Shown: one piece after another, positions 6,655 to 12,063 of the stretch | How positions within the stretch are numbered: position 1 is the first letter of the stretch | How the letters are laid out: each line of letters begins with the position of its first letter | Origin: Fibrobacterota bacterium | Lineage (GTDB): Bacteria > Fibrobacterota > Chitinivibrionia > Chitinivibrionales > Chitinispirillaceae | Direction: 5' to 3' | Assembly: GCA_023436205.1 (NCBI GenBank) | Contig: JAEZKC010000004.1 | Location: 1-13,337 of the forward strand | DNA length: 13,337 nucleotides | Notes under the pieces: generated by a model | Database searches by the model: none | Told to the model about the DNA's origin: nothing | Seen by the model: only the letters and a program-made list of their open reading frames with translations | Made by a program: the position numbers and the translations under genes

Positions 6655-6710
6655 GGGCATTCCTTATCCGAAGATTCACATTTCGCAAAATGATCATCGT
6701 AGACCAATGA

Positions 6711-6859
6711 GAAACCGCCCCTTCAGGGCTCCGGAAAAATTTTTTTGTTCTTTTCCCCAGGGCGACGCGGCAACCCACCTTCGCATTTCGGTGGACCTCA
6801 ATGCTGTGGTGGATCACCGCTCTGCCCTGGGCTAGTATGGGATTGCCCCTTCAGGGCGG
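6711..6859 (+). repeat. Element with CCCCTTCAGGGC ends, copy 3
   Basis: Second direct copy of the element seen at 3067-3217, with one indel and a few substitutions. Confidence 0.7.
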
Positions 6860-6931
6860 GGGTTTTTGGGTATCGAGAGATCGGTCCGAAGATCAAAATT
6901 CGCAAATCGCCCATCGTAGGTCGTAGATCAA

Positions 6932-6980
6932 TCCGGAATTTGCGATGGACAATGAGCGATGATCGAATTTGGAATTGAAG
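6932..6980 (+). repeat. Dispersed repeat, ATCCGGAATTTGC type, copy 2
   Basis: Matches 2826-2880. It is preceded by ATCGCCCATCGTAGGTCGTAGATC, a string also seen in similar form at 2912-2938 but there after the unit rather than before it. Broken here for reading: ATCGCCCATCG / TAGGTCGTAGATC. Confidence 0.65.
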
Positions 6981-6996
6981 AAGAAGAGCGGTGCCA

Positions 6997-7045
6997 GGAT
7001 TATCCTTCGACTCCGGCGGACCTACGCTCAGGATGAGCGGAACGA
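6997..7045 (+). repeat. 49-bp dispersed repeat, copy 4 (array unit 1)
   Basis: First unit of a three-unit array with a period of 108-109 bp. The 3' end reads GGAACGA instead of GGAGCGG. Confidence 0.85.
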
Positions 7046-7110
7046 GGCGGCAATTGTATAACGATATAGGTTCTTCTCAATCCGCAATCTACAATCAAAA
7101 ATCAACAATT

Positions 7111-7154
7111 CTCTTTCGACTCCGGCGGACCTACGCTCAGGATGAGCGGAGCGG
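7111..7154 (+). repeat. 49-bp dispersed repeat, copy 5 (array unit 2)
   Basis: Starts CTCTTTCGACTCC and so lacks the GGATTATCC beginning. It is preceded by an AATCCGCAATCTACAATC segment that recurs, diverged, before copy 6. Confidence 0.8.
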
Positions 7155-7218
7155 GAGAGCATTGTACAACGATACTGGTTCTTTCCAATCCATAATCAAC
7201 AGTCGAAAATCAACAATT

Positions 7219-7288
7219 CCCTTTTGACTCCGGCGGACCTACGCTGCCTACGATAGGAATCGAAGTACTGGCAGGATGAGCGGAGCGG
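7219..7288 (+). repeat. 49-bp dispersed repeat, copy 6, split by a 26-bp insertion
   Basis: The repeat runs to CCTACGCT (7245) and resumes with CAGGATGAGCGGAGCGG at 7272. The 26 bases between (7246-7271) are absent from all other copies and include CCTACGATAGGAATCGAAG. The copy ends 15 bases before the stop codon of the downstream minus-strand gene. Confidence 0.75.
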
Positions 7289-7303
7289 CAGGGCATCTGT
7301 AAA

Positions 7304-8038
7304 CTATGCTGTCTTCCGCCGGGCGGCGCTGCAGTAGTACTGGCGGTAGTAATCGAGCTCTGAAATAAATGCCGCATGGGCATACTCCTTTATCATAAGC
7401 TTGCAGTTGTTGCACAAGTGAACAAGAATGTTCTGGCGGGCCACTGCCGCATTGAGCGGGCTGCCGTTGCGGATCACCATCCCCTTAGTCTTCAGAAGCT
7501 CAAGCGCCCTCCCGGCCGCTTCGGTCAGGAACTGCGAATCTGCCACTCTGCCCTCCGGCCTGATCTCCAAAGCCCACCGGGGATACTGGCCCATAAGTGA
7601 CACCAGATCGAGGTTTCCCGTGAGAAGCTTGGTCCTGCCCTTCCCCTTGATGGCATCCTGAAATTTCCACTCCACATCCCTGCTCCCGCACCGCTTTACA
7701 ATGTATGCTGCCACTTCCTTGAGCACCACACGGTCCCGCCAGGCCTCTTTCATCTTGCGGTCGAATTCCGCTTTGGCCTCAGGAGTATCGAGGCGCGCGG
7801 TGGTTCGGTCCCGAAGAGCCAGGGCCAGATACTCAAACAGTCCATCTGCAATGGCCATCTCCCCCCAGTCAAATCCCGCCGCCTCAAGCCGGACCTTGTC
7901 CACCTTCGCCTGGGCCAATATAGCGCTCTGTTCCAAAAGAAACTGCTCCAGGCCAAGCGCCTGGCGTTTAATGCTCTCCGGCGAAGTCTGTGCGATTCTC
8001 TTTTCGATGGCTTCCCGGATTTCCGTTGCTATCCCCAC
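7304..8038 (-). CDS. Unrecognised protein, paralogue B of a tandem pair
   Basis: This 244-aa, predicted all-helical, cytoplasmic protein has no signal peptide or membrane segment. I choose GTG at 8038 because GGGAGG lies six bases upstream; the TTG at 8044 would touch that site. I do not recognise the family, but the protein is clearly homologous to its neighbour at 8166-8927. Both share AILAQAKVD...LEAAGFDW, a central IRPEG, and the strongest block near the C-terminus: AVARQNILVHLC, then IKEYAHAAFI and DYYRQYY. The family is therefore defined here by AVxRQNxLxxLC and IKxYAxAAFIxxxDYYxxYY. It ends in a basic RRKTA tail. Gene B follows gene A after a terminator-like hairpin. Both genes are GC-richer than their neighbours, which suggests separate origin. 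Confidence 0.75.
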   Translation of the reverse strand: MGIATEIREAIEKRIAQTSPESIKRQALGLEQFLLEQSAILAQAKVDKVRLEAAGFDWGEMAIADGLFEYLALALRDRTTARLDTPEAKAEFDRKMKEAWRDRVVLKEVAAYIVKRCGSRDVEWKFQDAIKGKGRTKLLTGNLDLVSLMGQYPRWALEIRPEGRVADSQFLTEAAGRALELLKTKGMVIRNGSPLNAAVARQNILVHLCNNCKLMIKEYAHAAFISELDYYRQYYCSAARRKTA

Positions 8039-8073
8039 AATCAACCTCCCAAGATGCTCTTTGTGTCCTACCT

Positions 8074-8118
8074 AAAAAACACAAGGGTAAACCATAGTCC
8101 GGTTGTACGGTTTACCCT
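8074..8118 (-). terminator. Intrinsic terminator or attenuator between the paralogues
   Basis: AGGGTAAACC (8084-8093) pairs with GGTTTACCCT (8109-8118) in a perfect 10-bp stem around 15 bases. On the minus strand the stem is followed by TGTGTTTTTT. This is a good intrinsic terminator for the gene at 8166-8927. As it sits upstream of the second paralogue it would reduce that gene's transcription unless that gene has its own promoter. Confidence 0.7.
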
Positions 8119-8165
8119 CATGCACCACCGGAGGCCGCCGAAGCGCCCTCCGCTAACGATTGCCC

Positions 8166-8927
8166 TCAGCTGGCCACTACATCCCCGGTTTCGTTGAAAG
8201 AGGAGGAAGCGGACGGCTTGCGCTTTGTCGCATAGTAGCGGTCATAATAATCTGGATTATTGATGAACGCTGCCCTGGCATACTTCTTAATGAGCGACAG
8301 AGCATCGAGGCAGAGGGTGATGAGGCGGTTCTGGCGATCCACCGCGCTGCAGCGAGGACGGCCCGAGCCACTGTTACTTCCCAGAGCCCTGAGCAGTTCA
8401 AGCGATTCCCGCTCGATCCGGTCAAGCTCATCGGGAGTATACGCGATGCCTCCCGGCCTGATCTGCGGAGCAACACCTGGGAAGCGGCGAATCATGTTCA
8501 CGCTTGCCAGGTTGTCCTGGATGTTGTTGACCTGACCGCTTCCCAGAAGGATCTGCTTATAGCCGGCCTTCACGGTGGGGTCGTTTGTGACATCGATGAT
8601 ATGACTTATCACCAGACGCATTTTCCTGCCATCCTCCTCGGCAGCCGCCATCCTCTCCTTGAATTCCTTTCTCTCCACCGATGCCTCCGGCACCGAGACC
8701 ATTCTCTCGGCATTGGTCAGAGAAAGCATCCTCAGCAGCGTATCGCATTCCTGCTCGCGCTGCCAGGGAAATCCGGCATTGACCAGAGCCTCCTGGTCTT
8801 TTCTGATCTGGGCCAGGATCAGGGTCAGTTCCCCGATGATCTCCTGAGCTGACCCACTGCGCATCTGACTCTCATTGAGCGCAGCCAGCTGGTCCTCGAT
8901 TTGATTCACATCCATCGGTTGAATCAA
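8166..8927 (-). CDS. Unrecognised protein, paralogue A of a tandem pair
   Basis: This 253-aa soluble, helical protein starts at TTG 8927: AAAGGAGGT lies about five bases upstream, while the first ATG (8915) would be too far from it. It has a rather acidic N-terminal half (about 1-110) with heptad-like stretches. The conserved family blocks are ILAQIRKDQEALVNAGFPW (about 37-55), QIRPGG (about 155), AVDRQNRLITLC (about 195) and IKKYARAAFINNPDYYDRYY near residue 225. The Ser-rich tail is basic at first. No catalytic motif is visible. Compared with paralogue B it is diverged over most of its length, so the duplication is not recent despite the tandem order. Function unknown. Confidence 0.75.
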   Translation of the reverse strand: MIQPMDVNQIEDQLAALNESQMRSGSAQEIIGELTLILAQIRKDQEALVNAGFPWQREQECDTLLRMLSLTNAERMVSVPEASVERKEFKERMAAAEEDGRKMRLVISHIIDVTNDPTVKAGYKQILLGSGQVNNIQDNLASVNMIRRFPGVAPQIRPGGIAYTPDELDRIERESLELLRALGSNSGSGRPRCSAVDRQNRLITLCLDALSLIKKYARAAFINNPDYYDRYYATKRKPSASSSFNETGDVVAS

Positions 8928-8931
8928 CGGG

Positions 8932-8939
8932 ACCTCCTT
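8932..8939 (-). promoter_or_regulatory. Strong ribosome binding site that fixes a TTG start
   Basis: AAAGGAGG on the minus strand, five bases before TTG at 8927. It decides the start of paralogue A. Confidence 0.7.
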
Positions 8940-9280
8940 TCAGTGAAGGTGAATACCGCGAAAGCCTATCAGCCGGCCGCTATTACCGGACGCGGCACAG
9001 GCGGATTTGGCTCCCAGTTGTAAGAGCACCGGCCCTTGAGCCGGTCCCTTGTTACCAAAAATGAGAATAGTGATGTGGAGGGCGGCAATTTACGTGAGAA
9101 TAAAATGAAAGTGCCCTCAGAGCGAAAACGTTTTGAGAGCCGGCAAACCGGTTGTACTGCAAAAGTGAGAATTGGGAATTTCGGGGTTGCCGGGTACTTC
9201 GTGAGAAGCAGGTGGTGATGCGTCCTGCTAACTATAAAGTAACATGCGGGAAAAAGGGCGCGCAAGCGGAAGATCTAAAA
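8940..9280. other. Gene-free leader region of the paralogue pair
   Basis: I see no convincing gene. It must hold the promoter of the minus-strand pair, but I cannot point to clear -35/-10 boxes. It contains a small hairpin, ACCGGC (9028-9033) with GCCGGT (9040-9045), and a second ACCGG/CCGGT-like cluster near 9140-9155. A plus-strand peptide ending RGTGGFGSQL at 9021 resembles the dUTPase C-terminal motif but lacks the rest. Confidence 0.4.
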
Positions 9281-9355
9281 GACTGCACGAGCGCATGACT
9301 TCACGAATATGAATCTGAATTTAGTTTGTCGTATGATACCGCCCTCGATGAGGTC

Positions 9356-9404
9356 CCGTTCCGCTCATCCTGAGCGTAGGTCCGCCGTAGTCGAAGGATA
9401 ATCC
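9356..9404 (-). repeat. 49-bp dispersed repeat, copy 7 (inverted)
   Basis: Reverse complement of the plus-strand copies, with CCGTAGTC in place of CCGGAGTC. Confidence 0.8.
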
Positions 9405-9476
9405 CAAGAGACTTCACGAGCGCATGACTTCACGACTTCACGAATATCGGAATTTGGTTTGTCGTATGATACCGCC

Positions 9477-9525
9477 TCGTTCCGCTCATCCTGAGTGTAG
9501 GTCCGCCGAAGTCGAAGGATAATCC
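9477..9525 (-). repeat. 49-bp dispersed repeat, copy 8 (inverted)
   Basis: Inverted copy with CCTGAGTGTAGG in place of CCTGAGCGTAGG. Confidence 0.8.
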
Positions 9526-9597
9526 AAGAGACTTCACGAGCGCATGACTTCACGACTTCACGAATATCGGAATTTGGTTTGTCGTATGATGCCGCCC

Positions 9598-9646
9598 CCG
9601 CTCCGCTCATCCTGAGCGTAGGTCCTCCGGAGTCGAAGGATAATCC
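9598..9646 (-). repeat. 49-bp dispersed repeat, copy 9 (inverted)
   Basis: Inverted copy with GTCCTCCGG in place of GTCCGCCGG. It is the last copy in the window. Confidence 0.85.
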
Positions 9647-9865
9647 TCAATTGTAGTATTTATCCCCCCTGACCTCCTCCAAACGCTGTTGCGCCGTTTT
9701 CTCCTCTTTGCTGCACGCAAAGAATTTCTGTTGCACGCTCAAAGCAATCTGTTCCATCTGCGAAACGGTATGTTGCACTGCTTGAACCGGGTGATGTAGT
9801 GCAGAAATCTTCTGTATTGATGCTTGAACTGCTGCTGGAAGGTAAAATCAAGCCCGCTTTTCCCC

Positions 9866-9968
9866 TGCAACAATCTTTTCCCGGGGTGCAACAGCATATC
9901 CCGGGAGTGTAACAGCATTTCCCGCGGTACAACAGAATGTTCGGGAGGATGTAACAGATTATTCGAGG
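9866..9968 (+). repeat. Degenerate minisatellite, five units of ~21 bp
   Basis: Units begin at 9866, 9887, 9908, 9928 and 9950 and follow TGYAACAGcatttCCCGGGag, with lengths of 19-22 bases. The first two are best preserved. Because 21 is a multiple of three, several frames show 7-residue periodicity, which makes false ORFs on both strands. The stretch 9647-10105 holds no gene I can support. A plus-strand frame from 9671 is open to 9908 with protein-like composition, but it lacks a start and stops inside the repeat, so it may be a decayed gene. Confidence 0.65.
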
Positions 9969-10105
9969 TGGGGGAGGGAGAGCTGTGGAATGCCAGGGTT
10001 GGCTCTTTACTTTTTTTGTGGAAAGATTTAGACTTATGGTGATGCTGGTGTGCTGGCCAATAAAAAATCTGTTTTCTGAAACCATTGATTAATGGAGCGG
10101 GCAGG

Positions 10106-10333
10106 ATGACATCCATTTGGGAAGCGGTTGTGGAAGCTCTTTTCCACTTGCTGCTGGGTACAATCCGTCCGATAAGGTATGTTCTCTCGAAATCTTTCAG
10201 GGCAAAGTTCCACGAGAGTATTGAGTACACCAACCGGATTTTTATCCTGTTGTACCTGGTTCGGGAATGGGTCATAGTGGTGGGGATAGTGCTGTTTTTC
10301 TGGTTGTTAGTGGTTTTGTTTTCTTTGAAGTAA
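10106..10333 (+). CDS. Small predicted membrane protein
   Basis: This 75-aa product starts at ATG 10106 with GGAG eight bases upstream; an earlier in-frame TTG at 10085 is less likely. The N-terminal half (MTSIWEAVVEALFHLLLGTI, then a basic stretch RPIRYVLSKSFRAKFH) looks like an amphipathic membrane-associated helix. Residues ~46-73 form a strong hydrophobic segment (IFILLYLVREW, then VIVVGIVLFFWLLVVLF). It probably lies in the inner membrane with one or two passes. It is not a family I recognise. It is the first of three plus-strand genes with membrane segments, 38 bases before the next one. Confidence 0.45.
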   Translation: MTSIWEAVVEALFHLLLGTIRPIRYVLSKSFRAKFHESIEYTNRIFILLYLVREWVIVVGIVLFFWLLVVLFSLK

Positions 10334-10344
10334 TGGTAAAGGAA

Positions 10345-10379
10345 TGAAGCAGAGTTCGCAGAGGGGCAGAGGTGGAGAG
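10345..10379 (+). repeat. GCAGAG-type dispersed repeat fragment
   Basis: GAAGCAGAGTTCGCAGAGG followed by GGCAGAGGTGGAG. It is related in pattern to the CGCAGAG string at 11891-11918. The GTG start of the next gene lies inside it, so the repeat supplies that gene's ribosome binding site (GAGGGG). Confidence 0.5.
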
Positions 10380-11067
10380 AACAATAAACATAAAGACAAG
10401 GGTTGCATTGTCCCTTTTTGCTTTGGTGATAATTTACTTTTCTTTCGATTTTTATAGAACAGCCATTGTGTCATCCTCCGGGTATCAAGGAAAAATAGTC
10501 GATTACTCATATCCTTTTTTGTCCAGTGATAGAGTTATTTTCAGAATAGTTAATGACAATGGTGATTCAATTAGCAGGTATGTCAAGCAAAGATTACTAT
10601 ATGGCGGAATTTTTAATGGTGATTCAGTATACCGTGCACCTGGATTGTTTAAACAAACAGAAGTATACAGAATCGTTAAAATTCATAATTTGGCAGATTC
10701 TTATAAAGAGAATTTGAATAGAGGCGAATCTGGTATTGCAAAGTTGATAGAAAAGCATGGAACGAATGCTAATGCCTGGATTCTATCAAATGATAGTAAC
10801 TACCGGCAAATCGGTACCTTAACGCCGGAAAAACGCAAAAGCCTGCTTGAAACGTTTTATGCAATGGGTGCAAAGGACGTTTATGTAATTCATCCATGGA
10901 AAGATTACCTACCAGATACGTCTTTAGCGGCCATGCTAGTAATAGTTTTACCGGATGATAAAAAAATCCGTAAGCGACTTACAAAATACTGTAAATCAAC
11001 TGGAAAATTATTCCCAGAAGTTGGAGAGATGAAACAGGACGAGTATTTGATGCTTAGGGATTTGTAA
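10372..11067 (+). CDS. Unrecognised protein with one N-terminal membrane anchor
   Basis: The 231-aa product has a single hydrophobic segment at about residues 11-28 (VALSLFALVIIYFSFDFY) after a short basic start, so most of the protein probably lies outside the cytoplasm or is anchored to the membrane face. The remainder is a mixed alpha/beta, charged domain without cysteine-rich or catalytic motifs I can name. Segments of note are FRIVNDNGDSISRYVKQ, a middle NANAWILSNDSNYRQIGTL, and a C-terminal LVIVLPDDKKIRKRLTKY. GTG at 10372 follows GAGGGG by six bases. The gene is AT-rich, unlike the GC-rich paralogue pair to its left. Its function is unknown. Confidence 0.65.
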   Translation: MERTINIKTRVALSLFALVIIYFSFDFYRTAIVSSSGYQGKIVDYSYPFLSSDRVIFRIVNDNGDSISRYVKQRLLYGGIFNGDSVYRAPGLFKQTEVYRIVKIHNLADSYKENLNRGESGIAKLIEKHGTNANAWILSNDSNYRQIGTLTPEKRKSLLETFYAMGAKDVYVIHPWKDYLPDTSLAAMLVIVLPDDKKIRKRLTKYCKSTGKLFPEVGEMKQDEYLMLRDL

Positions 11068-11164
11068 TCAAAAGTGGCCTGTCAGAGAAAATTGTGGGTG
11101 GATGAGATTCCCGATCCGGTAAGATCAAATAGTTATAGGATAGGTAACTGCAATAGCCACTCAT

Positions 11165-11179
11165 CGTCCCGTGGGGACG
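11165..11179 (+). repeat. Short GC hairpin in the 11068-11308 spacer
   Basis: CGTCCC-GTG-GGGACG, a perfect 6-bp stem with a 3-base loop. No T-run follows on either side, so I do not call a terminator. The frame open across this spacer (11074-11328) has no ribosome binding site and overlaps the next gene; I do not count it. Confidence 0.4.
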
Positions 11180-11308
11180 GAATATCCATGGACCTTCACC
11201 TTTTTGTCTCCAAAATGTATACTCAAACTAAAGTCTACATTAACAATCGACCCTATGCTAATGGAATGTTCAAAGAGAGGAACCGCCCTGTAATGGGCAA
11301 AAAAGAAA

Positions 11309-11833
11309 ATGATAAAATCAAAAACTGAAATGACAATAGAAGTCTTCAGACCTGCCATAAAATATAACTTTAAAAAGAAGAATTCTTCTTTACGGATCAT
11401 GTATTTACTGCCGGTCTTGATGATTTTTCTCGGTTTGGTTCCCTATTTGTTGAGACCGGAAGAGTGGCATTTTGCGGATAGCTGGATGATACTAGTAGGA
11501 ATAGCATTCCTGTTTTTTCCACTTTGGGTAAACTATATGGTGCTGTCAAATCTCAAAAAGAATCCGGTTTTTGGGACGACTGTAGAATGGGAGATAGATG
11601 AAAAGGGAATAAATGGAAAGGGCAAGGGTTTCACACTGTCTGAAGATTGGGAACTTTTCTTCGAAACGCATTTAACCAAACTCGGTATTCTTATTTACCC
11701 GCAGAAGCAATTCTTCTATTGGCTGCCCAGAGCTGGTTTTGCTAATGAAAACGAATATGGGCAGGCAATTAACTATCTGAAGGCGAAATCCAAAAATGTA
11801 ACCTATAGCAAGGACAATAATATAGGACCATAG
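11309..11833 (+). CDS. YcxB-like two-TM membrane protein
   Basis: This 174-aa product has the architecture of YcxB-like proteins: a short cytoplasmic start (EVFRPAIKYNFKKK), two membrane helices (about residues 30-48 and 57-79), then a soluble C-terminal domain. That domain has the conserved run FGTTVEWEIDEKGING, SEDWELFFET, GILIYPQKQFFYWLPRAGF and a final helix (about 85-158). The family is widespread, and its molecular role is not established to my knowledge. ATG 11309 has only a weak A-rich leader (AAAGAAA); an internal ATG at 11330 is the alternative. It follows the preceding gene by 241 bases on the same strand. Confidence 0.7.
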   Translation: MIKSKTEMTIEVFRPAIKYNFKKKNSSLRIMYLLPVLMIFLGLVPYLLRPEEWHFADSWMILVGIAFLFFPLWVNYMVLSNLKKNPVFGTTVEWEIDEKGINGKGKGFTLSEDWELFFETHLTKLGILIYPQKQFFYWLPRAGFANENEYGQAINYLKAKSKNVTYSKDNNIGP

Positions 11834-11890
11834 CGGGTGGTTGAATACCCCCTTAACGATGGCCCGGTGTCAAATAGGGGAAGTTTTTTT

Positions 11891-11918
11891 AACGCAGAGG
11901 GCGCAGAGAACGCAGAGG
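11891..11918 (+). repeat. CGCAGAG-type dispersed repeat
   Basis: AACGCAGAGGGCGCAGAG followed by AACGCAGAGG: three iterations of CGCAGAG. Strings of this type occur as interspersed non-coding repeats in many unrelated bacterial genomes. A frame reading AEGAENAEVKKNAKK across it is a by-product. Confidence 0.6.
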
Positions 11919-11980
11919 TTAAGAAAAATGCAAAGAAATCTATGCTTGTTTTTGGGAAATCTATTGTTAAACAGGCGAGT

Positions 11981-12001
11981 GACGCGGTGGAAAACCGCGT
12001 C
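11981..12001 (+). terminator. Hairpin between convergent genes, possible terminator
   Basis: GACGCGGT-GGAAA-ACCGCGTC, a perfect 8-bp stem. It is followed on the plus strand by a moderately T-rich TACTTACCGTTTATAG. It lies between the plus-strand YcxB-like gene and the minus-strand adhesin gene, where a terminator is expected, but lacks a clean T-run. Confidence 0.4.
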
Positions 12002-12063
12002 TACTTACCGTTTATAGATTTCTTTATATGACAAGAGCTACCGGACAGTATGCCCTACTCAAG

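Larger units (their letters stand above)
6598..6859 (+). repeat. ~263-bp direct repeat, right copy (flanks Septu cassette)
   Basis: Near-identical to 2955-3217. Differences include GGGCT for GGGCG near 6727, TTTTTTT for TCTTTTT, and one missing base near GACGCGG. The copies part company right after CAGGGCGG. Confidence 0.85.
6997..7288 (+). repeat. Tandem array, three units of ~108 bp, plus orientation
   Basis: Each unit joins a copy of the 49-bp repeat to a spacer that includes TGTA-AACGATA-GGTTCTT and an ATC-rich stretch ending AATCAACAATTC. Unit-to-unit offsets are 109 and 108 bases. No gene is seen between 6544 and 7303 other than these repeats. Confidence 0.7.
9281..9650 (-). repeat. 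Tandem array, three units of ~120 bp, minus orientation
   Basis: Units start near 9281, 9410 and 9530 (offsets 129 and 120). Each runs GACTTCACGAGCGCATGACT, GAATAT, TTTGTCGTATGAT-CCGCC, and ends in a 49-bp repeat in inverted orientation. Units 2 and 3 are almost identical; unit 1 is diverged. The 10-mer GACTTCACGA is itself iterated within units. The reading frame through the array has no start signal and is a by-product. Confidence 0.8.

Noticed and set aside
6997..7288. CRISPR-like array
   Set aside because: Units are ~108 bp with similar, not unique, spacers and only three copies; no cas gene is near.
8943..9023. Plus-strand peptide ending ITGRGTGGFGSQL, resembling the Gly-rich C-terminal motif of dUTPases
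   Set aside because: Only about eight residues fit; the upstream residues do not match dUTPase, and the stretch overlaps the leader of a minus-strand gene. Chance is the simpler view, though a translated search of 8900-9025 would settle it.
9365..9610. Minus-strand frame of 81 codons with a repeated SYDKPNSDIREVVKSCAREV
   Set aside because: The period of 40 residues is the 120-bp non-coding array read in frame; no start signal.
9660..10085. 141-aa minus-strand frame with CCYTPGI-type repeats
   Set aside because: Another frame of the same minisatellite with low-complexity Ser, Cys and Gly runs; no ribosome binding site.
9739..10275. 178-aa minus-strand frame
   Set aside because: It runs through the 21-bp minisatellite and antisense to the small membrane-protein gene; its 7-residue period is a by-product of the repeat and it lacks a start signal.
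11074..11328. 84-codon plus-strand frame between two genes
   Set aside because: No ribosome binding site, unusual composition, and overlap with the YcxB-like start.
11837..12031. 64-codon frame with AEGAENAEVKKNAKK
   Set aside because: It is the CGCAGAG dispersed repeat read in frame.
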